In this document: in pieces, positions 14,452 to 23,891 of the stretch
Layout of the letters: each line of letters begins with the position of its first letter
How positions within the stretch are numbered: position 1 is the first letter of the stretch
Program-made: the position numbers and the translations under genes
Notes under the pieces: generated by a model
The model's database searches: none
What the model was told of the DNA's origin: nothing
The model's input: only the letters and a program-made list of their open reading frames with translations
Assembly (NCBI GenBank): GCA_017404065.1
Contig: JAFRDB010000075.1
Span: forward strand, 1 to 42,029
From: Clostridia bacterium
GTDB taxonomy: Bacteria; Bacillota; Clostridia; UBA1381
Direction of reading: 5' to 3'
Length of the DNA: 42,029 bases

Positions 14452-15159
14452 ATGGAGCAATATGTTGCAGCGGAGCAGCGAACGAAAGAACATACCGAAA
14501 AAGAAGCAGCTTCGGTACAAAAAAGCCGGTTAGGCTACAGGATCGTAAAAAGAGCGTTTGATTTCATCAGCTCTCTGCTGCTCGGGATAGTGATCCTCAT
14601 ACCGTGCGCGGTGATCGCAGCTATAATATTTATAACCGATCCGGGGAGCCCGTTTTTTGTCCAGGAGCGTTTGGGCAAGGGCGGCAAGATGATAAAGGTA
14701 GTTAAGTTCAGAAGCATGATCAAAAATGCGGGAGACTTAAAGAATATGTTAACGCCCGAGCAGTATGAAATATATCTTAAAGAATTCAAGCTTGACGACG
14801 ATCCGCGGCTATTGCCGCACAAAGTAGGCTATTACATACGTCGGCTGAGCATAGACGAGCTGCCGCAGATAATTTTCAATATATTTATACCCGGAAACAT
14901 GAGCGTGGTCGGACCAAGACCCATACTGCCGGAGGAGCTGAAGCTCAACTATACTCCTGAGGAGCAAAAAAAGCTTTTGAGCGTAAAGCCCGGACTTACC
15001 GGTTACTGGCAGGCTTATGGGCGGAACAAGGTCGTATATGCCAACGGCGAGCGGCAGAGGATGGAACTGTACTACTGCGATAACTGCAGTGTTTGGTTTG
15101 ATATAAAGATAATATTCAAGTCCGTATTCGCGGTATTAAAGCGTGAAGGGGCGAAATAA
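14452..15159 (+). CDS. Initiating phosphoglycosyl transferase (monotopic, PglC/WcaJ C-terminal type)
   Basis: A 235-residue sugar transferase. After a hydrophilic N-terminus comes one re-entrant membrane segment (about 42-65), then DPGSPFFVQERLGKGG, KFRSM, and the catalytic Asp135-Glu136 pair in SIDELPQ. GPRPILPEE and KPGLTGYWQ complete the family signature. It moves a phospho-sugar from a UDP-sugar onto undecaprenyl phosphate at the inner face of the membrane and so starts each repeat unit. Preceded by a UDP-sugar 4,6-dehydratase, it may use a modified HexNAc. The ribosome site is weak (ATAAGAG). Confidence 0.92.
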   Translation: MEQYVAAEQRTKEHTEKEAASVQKSRLGYRIVKRAFDFISSLLLGIVILIPCAVIAAIIFITDPGSPFFVQERLGKGGKMIKVVKFRSMIKNAGDLKNMLTPEQYEIYLKEFKLDDDPRLLPHKVGYYIRRLSIDELPQIIFNIFIPGNMSVVGPRPILPEELKLNYTPEEQKKLLSVKPGLTGYWQAYGRNKVVYANGERQRMELYYCDNCSVWFDIKIIFKSVFAVLKREGAK

Positions 15160-15182
15160 CACAGGGATAAGGAGAGACACTT

Positions 15183-16061
15183 ATGAAAGGTATAATACTT
15201 GCGGGCGGAAAAGGCACACGTCTTTATCCTAACACTATCGTGGTTTCAAAACAGCTTTTGCCGATATATGATAAGCCGCTTATCTATTATCCGCTGTCGG
15301 TGCTTTTGCTTGCGGGGATAAGAGAGATACTCTTAATATCCACGCCTGATGATATAGATAACTACCGACAGCTTCTCGGAGACGGTTCGGATATAGGCGT
15401 GAGGATGGAATACAAGGTGCAGGACAAGCCGCGCGGTCTTGCGGACGCGTTTATCATCGGTGCAGATTTTATCGGTGATGACAGTGTTTGTCTTGTTTTG
15501 GGCGACAATGTATTTTACGGTCAGTCATTTTCAAAGCTTCTTAAAAGCGCGATCGAAACAGCGGAGAAGTACGGTGCAAACATCTTCGGATATATGGTAA
15601 AGCATCCGAAGGAGTTCGGCGTTGTGGAATTTGACGAGGAAGGCAAGGTCATCTCGATAGAGGAAAAGCCGCAAAAGCCAAAATCAAACTATGCTGTGCC
15701 GGGTCTGTATTTCTATGACAATGATGTTGTGGAGATCGCGAAAAATGTTAAGCCCTCGGCAAGAGGGGAGATAGAGATAACATCTATCAATAACGAATAT
15801 TTAAAGCGCGGTCAGCTGCGCGTTACGCTTATGGGACGCGGTATGGCATGGCTCGATACAGGCTCGCCGAAGGGAATGTATAAGGCAAGCGGATTTGTAA
15901 AAACACTTCAGGAGATGCAGGGCTTCCATATATCATGTATAGAGGAGATAGCGTGGAGAAGAGGCTTCATTGACGATGAGCAGCTCAAAAGGATAGGCGA
16001 AAAGCTCAGTATGACGGAATACGGACAGTATCTGCTGTCACTGGTGGAGGGACAGGAATGA
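15183..16061 (+). CDS. rfbA: Glucose-1-phosphate thymidylyltransferase
   Basis: A 292-residue nucleotidyltransferase with [11 protein letters not shown] (8-18), [11 protein letters not shown] (23-33) and LGDNVFYG. It joins glucose-1-phosphate and dTTP into dTDP-glucose, first step of dTDP-deoxysugar synthesis in the cytosol. Length and motifs are those of RmlA. AAGGAGAG precedes ATG 15183. It overlaps rfbB by the four bases ATGA, so the two are translationally coupled. dTDP-glucose made here can feed both rhamnose-type and 4-amino-deoxy sugars through rfbB. Confidence 0.96.
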   Translation: MKGIILAGGKGTRLYPNTIVVSKQLLPIYDKPLIYYPLSVLLLAGIREILLISTPDDIDNYRQLLGDGSDIGVRMEYKVQDKPRGLADAFIIGADFIGDDSVCLVLGDNVFYGQSFSKLLKSAIETAEKYGANIFGYMVKHPKEFGVVEFDEEGKVISIEEKPQKPKSNYAVPGLYFYDNDVVEIAKNVKPSARGEIEITSINNEYLKRGQLRVTLMGRGMAWLDTGSPKGMYKASGFVKTLQEMQGFHISCIEEIAWRRGFIDDEQLKRIGEKLSMTEYGQYLLSLVEGQE

Positions 16062-17071
16062 AAATAATCGTTACCGGCGGTGCCGGATTCATAGGCGGAA
16101 ATTTTGTTCATCATATTGTGAACAAGTACCCCGATTATGACATTATAGTGCTTGATAAGCTCACTTACGCGGGAAATCTTGAAACGCTTGATCCCGTCAT
16201 GGACAAGATAAAATTTGTCAAGGCGGACATTGCCGACCGCGAGGCGGTATATAAGCTGTTTGAGGAAACAAAGCCGGATATAGTTGTCAATTTCGCGGCA
16301 GAGAGCCATGTTGACCGCTCAATAGAGGATCCGGAGATATTCTTAAAGACTAATATATTGGGAACGCAGGTGCTTATGGATGCGTGCCGCAAATACGGCA
16401 TAAAGCGTTATCATCAGGTATCGACCGATGAGGTATACGGCGATCTGCCGTTGGATCGTCCGGATCTTTTCTTTACGGAGGAAACGCCGATACATACGTC
16501 AAGCCCATACAGTGCGTCAAAGGCAAGTGCTGATCTTTTGGTTCAGGCGTATTACAGAACCTACGGACTGCCCGTAACCATCTCGCGCTGCTCCAACAAC
16601 TACGGACCGTATCATTTTCCGGAAAAGCTCATTCCGCTTATGATAGCGAATGCGCTTGCGGACAAGCCGCTCCCCGTATACGGCGAGGGGCTGAACGTCA
16701 GAGACTGGCTCTACGTTGAGGATCACTGCCGCGCGATAGACATGATCATCCACAGCGGCAGAGTGGGCGAGGTATATAACATCGGCGGGCATAACGAAAA
16801 GACAAATATTTATATCGTAAAAAAGATATTGGAGCTTTTAGGCAAGCCGGAGAGTCTTATAACTTATGTGACGGATCGTAAGGGTCACGATTTGAGATAT
16901 GCCATAGATCCTACAAAAATACATAACGAGCTCGGCTGGTTGCCGCAGACTATGTTTGATGAAGGCATAGTAAAGACAGTGCAGTGGTACCTTGATAACA
17001 AGCCGTGGTGGGAGAACATAATAAGCGGTGAGTATCAGGATTATTACGAAAAGATGTATGGAGACAGATAA
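16058..17071 (+). CDS. rfbB: dTDP-glucose 4,6-dehydratase
   Basis: A 337-residue extended SDR enzyme: [11 protein letters not shown] (6-16), [10 protein letters not shown], the STDEVYGD motif with Thr123-Asp124-Glu125, and YSASK with Tyr151 and Lys155, the full catalytic set of RmlB. The product is dTDP-4-keto-6-deoxy-glucose, a branch point. RmlC downstream leads to the L-series; a DegT aminotransferase at 39727 could lead to a 4-amino-4,6-dideoxy sugar. Start and end are coupled to rfbA and rfbC. Confidence 0.96.
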   Translation: MKIIVTGGAGFIGGNFVHHIVNKYPDYDIIVLDKLTYAGNLETLDPVMDKIKFVKADIADREAVYKLFEETKPDIVVNFAAESHVDRSIEDPEIFLKTNILGTQVLMDACRKYGIKRYHQVSTDEVYGDLPLDRPDLFFTEETPIHTSSPYSASKASADLLVQAYYRTYGLPVTISRCSNNYGPYHFPEKLIPLMIANALADKPLPVYGEGLNVRDWLYVEDHCRAIDMIIHSGRVGEVYNIGGHNEKTNIYIVKKILELLGKPESLITYVTDRKGHDLRYAIDPTKIHNELGWLPQTMFDEGIVKTVQWYLDNKPWWENIISGEYQDYYEKMYGDR

Positions 17072-17680
17072 ATGGGACAGATCAAGGTAAATAAATGCCC
17101 TATAGAAGGCTTATATGTGATAGAGCCGACTGTACATGGCGACAGCCGCGGATATTTTGCCGAAACGTATAATTACAATGATATGAAAGAGGCGGGTCTT
17201 GACAAGGTTTTTGTGCAGGACAACCAGAGCGGTTCGCAAAAGGGCGTTTTGCGCGGTATGCATTTTCAGAAGCAATACCCGCAGACAAAGCTGGTCAGGG
17301 TGATAAGAGGCTCCGTTTTTGACGTTGCCGTAGACCTCAGAGAGGGAAGCGCTACCTACGGAAAGTGGTTCGGCGTTGAGCTGTCTGAGGAAAACAGGAA
17401 GCAGTTTTATATATCGGAGGGCTTTGCTCACGGATATTTGGTACTGAGCGACGAAGCGGAATTTTGCTATAAGGTGACGGATTTTTGGCATCCGGGAGAC
17501 GAGAGCGGTCTTGCGTGGAACGATCCGGATATCGGGATCGAGTGGCCGAAGCTCACGGGCACATATAAGGGTAGCGCGTCGGCTGACGGCTATGCCATGG
17601 AGGACGGAACGCCGCTGACGCTCAGCGAAAAGGATCAGATGTGGAAAGGGTTAAAGGATACATTTAAGTTTCAGATATAA
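17072..17680 (+). CDS. rfbC: dTDP-4-dehydrorhamnose 3,5-epimerase
   Basis: A 202-residue cupin-fold epimerase with GDSRGYFAETYN, QDNQSGSQKGVLRGMHFQ (catalytic His in GMHF), QTKLVRVIRG and FCYKVTDFWHPGDE. It inverts C3 and C5 of dTDP-4-keto-6-deoxyglucose to give the L-lyxo keto sugar. It begins directly after the rfbB stop codon. The usual next gene, rmlD, is not adjacent; a short SDR reductase lies one gene further on. Slightly longer than the 180-190 of many RmlC because of a C-terminal tail. Confidence 0.95.
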   Translation: MGQIKVNKCPIEGLYVIEPTVHGDSRGYFAETYNYNDMKEAGLDKVFVQDNQSGSQKGVLRGMHFQKQYPQTKLVRVIRGSVFDVAVDLREGSATYGKWFGVELSEENRKQFYISEGFAHGYLVLSDEAEFCYKVTDFWHPGDESGLAWNDPDIGIEWPKLTGTYKGSASADGYAMEDGTPLTLSEKDQMWKGLKDTFKFQI

Positions 17681-17690
17681 GGAGAGGCTT

Positions 17691-18701
17691 ATGTATACAT
17701 ATAATAAAAAGCAGCTGCTGCTGATTGCACCACTCTTTTTCGGATATTATAAGGAAATGATAAAGGAAGCTGAAGAGATGGGGATGGAAGTGGATTATGT
17801 TTGTGATGCTCCGAGCAATTCAAACATATCCAAGGCTGTCGGCAGGATCAACAAGAGATTTATAAAGGGCGCGGCAAAAAAGTATTTTGAAAGCGAAGTA
17901 TACCCACTGATAAAGAAGAAGAAATATAATTATGTGCTGCTGGTTGCCGGCATGACATTTGCCTTTACTCCGGATATGGTAAGGTTTATGCGAAAGAGTC
18001 AGAAAAAGGCAAGATTTATCATGTATCAGTGGGATTCGGAGCAGAATCTTCCTTATGCCACGGCGATACACAGATATTTTAACGATGTATACACCTTTGA
18101 CCGAATAGATTATGAGAATAACGAAACATATAAATTCCTTCCGCTGTTTTATACCCGACTGTATGAAGCGGCAGCGGAGGGCACCGATACCGAGTCCGTG
18201 TATGACTGTTCGTATGTCGGCACGGCTCATCCGCAGAAGTATAAGAATATAAACGAAATAGCGCAGGCGGTAAAGAAAAGCATGCCGCACCAGTTTGTAT
18301 ATCACTATATGCCGTCAAAGCTGAAGTACATATATCATAAGTTTACTGCGCCCGAATACAAGGATGCCTCCTACAGTGATTTTGAAACGGAAAAGATACC
18401 GGGAAAAAAAATGCTGGAGATCTTCGAGGGATCTGATTGCGTGCTTGACGCTCCGCAGGAGGGGCAAAACGGACTTACGATCAGGACGATAGAGTGCGTG
18501 GGCGCAAAAAAGAAGCTGATAACAACAAACACGGATATTGTGAACTACGATTTTTACCGCAGCAGCAATATATTGGTATATGACGGAAAGATAGATAAAA
18601 ACAGTCCGTTTTTCAAGGAGGAATATGAGGAGCTGCCGGATTCTATATACCGGAAATATTCGCTCAGGAATTGGCTTAGGACTATGTTCAAGGGCGCATA
18701 A
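17691..18701 (+). CDS. Putative GT-B-fold glycosyltransferase (CgeB/Eps11J-like)
   Basis: A 336-residue protein of the type annotated as CgeB-like or capsular (Eps11J-like) biosynthesis protein. The N-half reads as a Rossmann domain (KKQLLLIAPLFFGYYKEMIKEA); YQWDSEQNLP and DCSYVGTAHPQKY are shared motifs; the C-half ends in APQEGQNGLTIRTIECVGAK, which fits the donor-binding site of GT-B enzymes where an acidic residue and a small-residue turn hold the nucleotide. No membrane helix, so it acts on the cytosolic face. Donor and acceptor unknown; its place after rfbC makes a dTDP-deoxysugar donor possible. GGAGAGG precedes ATG 17691. Confidence 0.65.
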   Translation: MYTYNKKQLLLIAPLFFGYYKEMIKEAEEMGMEVDYVCDAPSNSNISKAVGRINKRFIKGAAKKYFESEVYPLIKKKKYNYVLLVAGMTFAFTPDMVRFMRKSQKKARFIMYQWDSEQNLPYATAIHRYFNDVYTFDRIDYENNETYKFLPLFYTRLYEAAAEGTDTESVYDCSYVGTAHPQKYKNINEIAQAVKKSMPHQFVYHYMPSKLKYIYHKFTAPEYKDASYSDFETEKIPGKKMLEIFEGSDCVLDAPQEGQNGLTIRTIECVGAKKKLITTNTDIVNYDFYRSSNILVYDGKIDKNSPFFKEEYEELPDSIYRKYSLRNWLRTMFKGA

Positions 18702-18733
18702 ACTGTTTTGGGAAAGGATATAATAAATATAAA

Positions 18734-19564
18734 ATGAAAATATTGGTAACGGGTGCCGGCGGATATCTCGGCAGAGGCGTTGTAAAGGAGCTGCTCGATG
18801 CGGGCTGCGAGGTCGTTGCAACGGATATAGTTGGTAACGGAATAGATAAAAGAGCGGAGATAATATCGGCGGATATATTCGCTATAGAATCGCCGTATGA
18901 TTTTTTCGGCAAACCTGACGCGGTGCTGCATTTGGCATGGAGAAACGGGTTTGTACATAATGCCGACAGCCATATAGGCGACCTGCCTCTACATGATAGA
19001 TTTTTAAAAAAACTGATCGATTCCGGAATAAAGCGCTGCTGTGTAATGGGAACAATGCATGAGATCGGATTTTTTGAGGGGAGTATTAACGAAAACACTC
19101 CATGCTCTCCGATGAACCCATACGGCATAGCCAAGAATGCGCTCCGCCGAAGTATAGAAATATATGCCGGCGGCAAAGGAATCGAATTTTTATGGTTACG
19201 CGGTTATTATATCGTAAGTAGTGATGTTAAGGGTGCGTCTGTCTTTTCAAAAATAGCGCAGGCGGCGGCAGAGGGCAAAACCGAATTTCCGTTCACGATG
19301 GGTCTTAATCAGTATGATTATTTAGACTATGACGAGTTTTGCGCCCAGACAGCGGCGGCTTCCGCATCCGATGAAACGGGTATAATAAATATATGCTCCG
19401 GCAGACCCGAAAAGCTTTGCGACAGGGTGGAGCGGTTCATAAAGGAAAACGGCTTTAATATCAAATTGAAATACGGCGCATTCCCGGACAGACCTTATGA
19501 TTCCAAGGCTGTTTGGGGCGACGATAAAAAAATAAGGTCCGTTATGGCAAGATCAAAAAGTTAA
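18734..19564 (+). CDS. SDR-type NAD(P)-dependent sugar reductase/epimerase
   Basis: A 276-residue extended SDR with TGAGGYLG (6-13) and the catalytic YGIAK (Tyr130, Lys134); MGTMHE supplies the upstream acid/Ser-Thr position. It is shorter than RmlB and close in size to RmlD and to dTDP-6-deoxy-L-talose dehydrogenase. As rfbA, B and C lie just upstream and no rmlD exists in the window, it is the best candidate to reduce the 4-keto group, giving dTDP-L-rhamnose or its C4 epimer dTDP-6-deoxy-L-talose. Sequence alone does not decide the stereochemistry. Its ribosome site is poor (AAAGGAT 15 bases up). Confidence 0.7.
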   Translation: MKILVTGAGGYLGRGVVKELLDAGCEVVATDIVGNGIDKRAEIISADIFAIESPYDFFGKPDAVLHLAWRNGFVHNADSHIGDLPLHDRFLKKLIDSGIKRCCVMGTMHEIGFFEGSINENTPCSPMNPYGIAKNALRRSIEIYAGGKGIEFLWLRGYYIVSSDVKGASVFSKIAQAAAEGKTEFPFTMGLNQYDYLDYDEFCAQTAAASASDETGIINICSGRPEKLCDRVERFIKENGFNIKLKYGAFPDRPYDSKAVWGDDKKIRSVMARSKS

Positions 19565-19579
19565 GGAGATAGTGATAAG

Positions 19580-20650
19580 GTGAAGGTTCTGTTGATGTCG
19601 CACTACCCGCCTCCGGCAGGCGGCATAGCCAGCTGGACAAAGCGGCTGCTTGAAAAAGGGCTGCCGGACGGTTGGGATATATCGCACATAAATATAAATA
19701 CGATAAACGGGCGCGACCCGTTTAAGAATACAAAAAAGCATATCAAGGACGAGTATATAAGAACAAGGAATATCTGGAAGCAGGAGGTCGAAAGACTCAA
19801 AAGCGAGAAGGATATAAGCGTAGTACATACCTGTATACCGTGTACGGTGTTCGGCATGATGCGCGAGACCGTGAGCGGCATGATAGCCAAGCGGTATAAA
19901 AAGAAGTTCATTCTGCATTGCAGATGCACTGTGCCGAATGTGGTCAACAACAGCTTCAAGCTTTGGTGGTTTAGGCGACTTGCCGGCTATTGCGACGGGA
20001 TAATGGTACTGAACGAAAAGTCTTATGATTTTGCGAAAAAGTACAGCAATGCTCTGGTGGAGCTTATCCCTAACTTTGTAACCGCCGAGGAGCTGACCGG
20101 CGCGGAGCGCGGCGAATACCGCGAGGCGGCAAATGATTTTATATACGTCGGAGGAGTGACGCCGGACAAGGGCTGCGATACCATTATCGATTCAGCAAAG
20201 GCTTTTCCCGATATCACATTTCATCTTGTAGGCAGTGTCTCGGCGGAGACAGAAGCGCTGCCGCATACGGATAATGTAAAGTTTTACGGAAACCGCGAGA
20301 AGCCGGAGCTAAAGGAAATGCTCTCTAAAGCTGATGTTTTTTTGTTTTTATCGAGATATTGGGGCGAGGGCTTTTCAAACGCTCTGGTAGAGGCAATGTC
20401 CGCGGGACTGCCGTGTATCGTGTCCGACTGGGCGGCAAATGCCGATATGATAGGCGAGGACGGCGGAATAGTTTTAGAGGAAAACGACAGCGAGCATTTA
20501 AAGGCTGCTGTAGAAAAGCTTTACCGTGACAAGGTAGGCAGACAGGCAATGGGCGAGAGAAATATCCGCGTTGCAAAAGAAAGATATTCCGATGATGTTG
20601 TTTTGCGGCAATATACGGAGTTTTATGAAAAGGTGTTGAATATCCAATAA
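19580..20650 (+). CDS. Glycosyltransferase family 4
   Basis: A 356-residue GT-B enzyme. The N-domain shows SHYPPPAGGIASW, the usual glycine-rich acceptor loop; the C-domain has YVGGVTPDKGCDTII and the retaining EX7E signature in WGEGFSNALVEAMSAGLP. It transfers a sugar with retention at the membrane face. It starts with GTG at 19580 (AAGGAG 11 bases up) and overlaps the next gene by one base. Donor and acceptor are not predictable. A position between the reductase and a second GT4 suits a deoxysugar transferase. Confidence 0.9.
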   Translation: MKVLLMSHYPPPAGGIASWTKRLLEKGLPDGWDISHININTINGRDPFKNTKKHIKDEYIRTRNIWKQEVERLKSEKDISVVHTCIPCTVFGMMRETVSGMIAKRYKKKFILHCRCTVPNVVNNSFKLWWFRRLAGYCDGIMVLNEKSYDFAKKYSNALVELIPNFVTAEELTGAERGEYREAANDFIYVGGVTPDKGCDTIIDSAKAFPDITFHLVGSVSAETEALPHTDNVKFYGNREKPELKEMLSKADVFLFLSRYWGEGFSNALVEAMSAGLPCIVSDWAANADMIGEDGGIVLEENDSEHLKAAVEKLYRDKVGRQAMGERNIRVAKERYSDDVVLRQYTEFYEKVLNIQ

Positions 20651-21735
20651 TGAAAAAGTATATGTTTATCGTTCCGTCCCTGGCGTACGGCGGCGCGGAG
20701 CGCGCGGTGGCAAACTTTGCGTCAGAGCTGGCGGCAAGGGGCAGAGAGGTCACCGTTGTCATATATTTCAGCATGGAGCAGGAATATGAAACAGACAGCC
20801 GCGTAAGGATAATAAACCTATCCGGCGGAGACGAGAAACGATATAACGGCATAGGATATTTAAAAAAGATAGGAATGCTGAGAAGTATAATCAAGGCGGA
20901 AAAGCCCGATTATATACTGCCGTTTCTGCCGCAGGTGACTATACACGCGTATTTGGCGGCGTTTGATGAGCGGGACAGACTGATACATACGATAAGGAAC
21001 AATCCGCGGCTTTCACCGTCGAATTCGATAGCAAGGCGGCTGCGCGACCATATAATAATCCACGCGAAAAAGACGATAGCTCAGAATACCGAGCAGAGGG
21101 ATTATTTCCCCGCCCGTGCGAGAAAAAGGATATATGTACTTAAAAACATCATTCCCGACAGCGCATTTGATACGCCGCACACAGGCAGCGGCGAAGGGAA
21201 TGTGATCGTAGCGGCGGGCAGACTTATAGAGCAGAAGAATTATCCGATGCTCATAGCCTCAATGAAGCGCGTAACAGAGCGGCATCCGGACGCTGTTTTA
21301 AAAATATACGGCAGCGGAGGACTGGAGGAAGAGCTTGAAAACCGGATAAAGGATAATAATTTACAGAACAACGTATTTTTGATGGGCAGAAGCGACCGCC
21401 TGAAGGAGGAGCTGTCAAAGGCGGATATCTATGTTCTCTCCTCCGATTTTGAGGGTATGCCGAATGCGTTAATGGAAGCTATGGCGGCAGGACTGCCGTG
21501 CATCTCAACAGATTGTCCGACGGGACCGAAGGATATTATTGAATCCCATAAGACAGGGCTTTTGGTACCGGTCGGAGACGAAGCGGCTATGTCGGACGCA
21601 ATATGCTATATGTATGAAAACAAGGATAAAGCTTGCGAAATGGGCATCCGCGCAAGAGAAATGATAAAAGAAGTATGCGGTGCGGAGCGGATAATAACAG
21701 AGCTTATGGGGATATGTGAAGGTAAGAACGGCTAA
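20650..21735 (+). CDS. Glycosyltransferase family 4 (GalNAc-transferase-like subgroup)
   Basis: A 361-residue GT-B enzyme with SLAYGGAERAVANFASEL near the N-terminus, AAGRLIEQKNYPMLI, and the EX7E region FEGMPNALMEAMAAGLP followed by CPTGPKDII. The CPTGP motif is typical of the GT4 subgroup containing PglJ/PglH and other HexNAc transferases, so a HexNAc donor is plausible. Its ATG shares a base with the previous stop, which indicates coupling. Soluble, membrane-associated. Confidence 0.9.
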   Translation: MKKYMFIVPSLAYGGAERAVANFASELAARGREVTVVIYFSMEQEYETDSRVRIINLSGGDEKRYNGIGYLKKIGMLRSIIKAEKPDYILPFLPQVTIHAYLAAFDERDRLIHTIRNNPRLSPSNSIARRLRDHIIIHAKKTIAQNTEQRDYFPARARKRIYVLKNIIPDSAFDTPHTGSGEGNVIVAAGRLIEQKNYPMLIASMKRVTERHPDAVLKIYGSGGLEEELENRIKDNNLQNNVFLMGRSDRLKEELSKADIYVLSSDFEGMPNALMEAMAAGLPCISTDCPTGPKDIIESHKTGLLVPVGDEAAMSDAICYMYENKDKACEMGIRAREMIKEVCGAERIITELMGICEGKNG

Positions 21736-21759
21736 ACGCTGTTGGAGGGTTTATAGGCA

Positions 21760-22995
21760 ATGAATCAAAACAGGCAGACAAAATTTCTGAACAGAATAAG
21801 TAAGCTTTCGGTATTGTTAATGACGATAGCTTATTTTGCCTTTGATGATGTTACATGGTTAAAAAATATAACGACCATGTTTTTTCTCCTGATGAGCGTT
21901 GTAAGCGCCGGTTCATTTGTATTTAAAAGAAAAACAGCGGTTTCTATCTACTTAACATGGGGCTTGATATGGATAGCGATCTGCTATCTTTCCACGCTTT
22001 GGAGCGTAAAACCGAAATCGACGCTGCAGTACAGCGGTATGACGCTGCAGTGTATTCTTATCGGTATAGGCTATGTGCTTATGGACAGCAAGCTGGACAT
22101 ACGCAATTTTTTACTGTTTGCGGTAACCGCCGCCGGCGTGACCTTGATGGTAAGACTTGCGATCGTGACGCCTTCAAATGCTTGGGGAACCGAAAGACTC
22201 GGCACAAATATAGGTATCCATGTAAACGGTATTGCGGGAAGTCTGCTTATAGCGGAGCTGTGCGCAATGATGAGATATATGGAAACTCGAAGGCGGCTGT
22301 ATCTTTTGTCCGTAATAGCCATGCTCGGTTTTATTTTTCTGTGCGCGAGCCGAAAGGCATTAGTCATGGGAACAATAGTCCCCGTGCTTATATATATGCT
22401 GTATGTACACGCGGAAGGAAAAGCGAATGTAAAGAGATTGGCAAGGTATTTCCTCGGCGCGTTGGGCGTAATAATCATAGCCGTAATTATTATGCGTACT
22501 CCGCTCATTTATAACATTGCACAAGAGCGCATGGAGGGCTTTATAAACTCCATTACCGGTAAGGGAGAGGTCGACGCGAGTACCTTGGAGCGGCAGGAGC
22601 TTGGCATGGCGGCAATGAAGGTGTTTTACGAGCATCCGGTATACGGAGTGGGCCTGAACGGGTTCAGATTTGCGTCAAGAGCATATTACAGAGGAAGGCA
22701 GCTTTACGCGCACAATAACTACAAGGAGCTGCTTGCCGACCTTGGAGTAATAGGCACTACCATATATTATTATATATATGCCGTGATAGTCTTTATAAAT
22801 GTAAGACTGTTCAAAAAGGTTTTTGAGGCAAAGGTGCTCTTATTGCTTGCTGTTATGATGCTTATTTTGGATTACGGCTGGGTATCGTATGCGCTAAGTG
22901 ACGTACAGCTGCTGCTGGTGTTTGTGCTGGCACGAACAGTCAGGATCAGAAATGAGCTGCAAGGCATTGAAACGACAGGGGGAAAGGAACAATGA
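21760..22995 (+). CDS. O-antigen polymerase/ligase-like membrane protein (Wzy)
   Basis: A 411-residue polytopic protein with ten or more hydrophobic helices and a large outer loop at about 235-330 carrying the ligase/polymerase-type segment RQELGMAAMKVFYEHPVYGVGLNGF and a following HNNYKELLADLG. That HNNY/ELL pattern is shared by Wzy and WaaL families. In a Gram-positive Wzx/Wzy cluster it should polymerise repeat units outside the membrane. It overlaps the next gene by ATGA. Confidence 0.85.
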   Translation: MNQNRQTKFLNRISKLSVLLMTIAYFAFDDVTWLKNITTMFFLLMSVVSAGSFVFKRKTAVSIYLTWGLIWIAICYLSTLWSVKPKSTLQYSGMTLQCILIGIGYVLMDSKLDIRNFLLFAVTAAGVTLMVRLAIVTPSNAWGTERLGTNIGIHVNGIAGSLLIAELCAMMRYMETRRRLYLLSVIAMLGFIFLCASRKALVMGTIVPVLIYMLYVHAEGKANVKRLARYFLGALGVIIIAVIIMRTPLIYNIAQERMEGFINSITGKGEVDASTLERQELGMAAMKVFYEHPVYGVGLNGFRFASRAYYRGRQLYAHNNYKELLADLGVIGTTIYYYIYAVIVFINVRLFKKVFEAKVLLLLAVMMLILDYGWVSYALSDVQLLLVFVLARTVRIRNELQGIETTGGKEQ

Positions 22996-23891
22996 GAAAT
23001 ATAATACACAAGGGCTTTTTCTTCCTGGCGTATCATAATGCGTTTGATTGGCTCGATGATGAGAACTATTTGAAGCTGGTGTATTGGGCAAGAACGGCAA
23101 AGCACTTGCGTCTGTCCGAGCCTAAGACCTTTAATGAAAAGCTGCAGTGGCTAAAGCTTCATGACAGGCGCGAGGAATACACCGGGATGGTGGATAAGTA
23201 CGCGGTCAAGGATTATGTAGCCTCTCTTATCGGGGAGGAGTACATCATACCGACTTTGGGCGCGTGGGACAGCTTTGACGAGATAGATTTTGACAGCCTG
23301 CCGAAGCAGTTTGTTTTAAAATGCACCCATGATTCCGGCGGCTTGGTTATTTGCAGTGATAAGGACAAGCTGGATATGGGATCGGCGAAGAAGAAGATAA
23401 ACCGGTCATTAAAGGCAAATTATTTTAAGACGAGCCGGGAATGGCCGTATAAGAATGTACCGAAAAAAATAATAGCCGAAAAATATATGACAGACGAATC
23501 CAATGAGGAGCTTAAGGACTATAAGCTCATGTGCTTTAACGGCAGGGTAGAATATACTCTTGTATGCTCGGGAAGGTTTTCGGACGAGGGTCTTACCGAG
23601 ACCTTTTATGACAGGGATTGGAATACGGCTCCGTTTTACCGGCCGAAGCACCCGCCGAAAAAGGACGGGATAAAAAAGCCTGAAACCTACGATGAAATGG
23701 TAAGGCTGGCTGAAATAATAGCAAAGGACATCCCGTTTGTAAGAGTTGATTTTTACGATGTTAACGGGCGTGTATATTTTGGTGAGATAACATTTTATCC
23801 GGCATCGGGCTGTGAGGCGTTTATGCCGGAGGAATGGGAATACAAACTGGGCGATCTTATCGATCTGCCTGTGAAAGGATCTAATGGTTAA
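22992..23891 (+). CDS. TupA-like ATP-grasp protein
   Basis: A 299-residue protein of the TupA-type ATP-grasp family, first linked to teichuronopeptide synthesis. Typical segments are PKTFNEKLQWLKLHDR, VDKYAVKDYV, PKQFVLKCTHDSGG, EKYMTDE...LKDYKLMCFNG and the late VDFYDVNGRVYFGEITFYPASG that supplies metal-binding Asp/Glu. ATP-grasp enzymes make amide or similar bonds via acyl phosphates, so it may attach an amino acid or other acid to a sugar. Often labelled a glycosyltransferase, which I think is wrong. Coupled to the genes on both sides. Confidence 0.85.
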   Translation: MRNIIHKGFFFLAYHNAFDWLDDENYLKLVYWARTAKHLRLSEPKTFNEKLQWLKLHDRREEYTGMVDKYAVKDYVASLIGEEYIIPTLGAWDSFDEIDFDSLPKQFVLKCTHDSGGLVICSDKDKLDMGSAKKKINRSLKANYFKTSREWPYKNVPKKIIAEKYMTDESNEELKDYKLMCFNGRVEYTLVCSGRFSDEGLTETFYDRDWNTAPFYRPKHPPKKDGIKKPETYDEMVRLAEIIAKDIPFVRVDFYDVNGRVYFGEITFYPASGCEAFMPEEWEYKLGDLIDLPVKGSNG

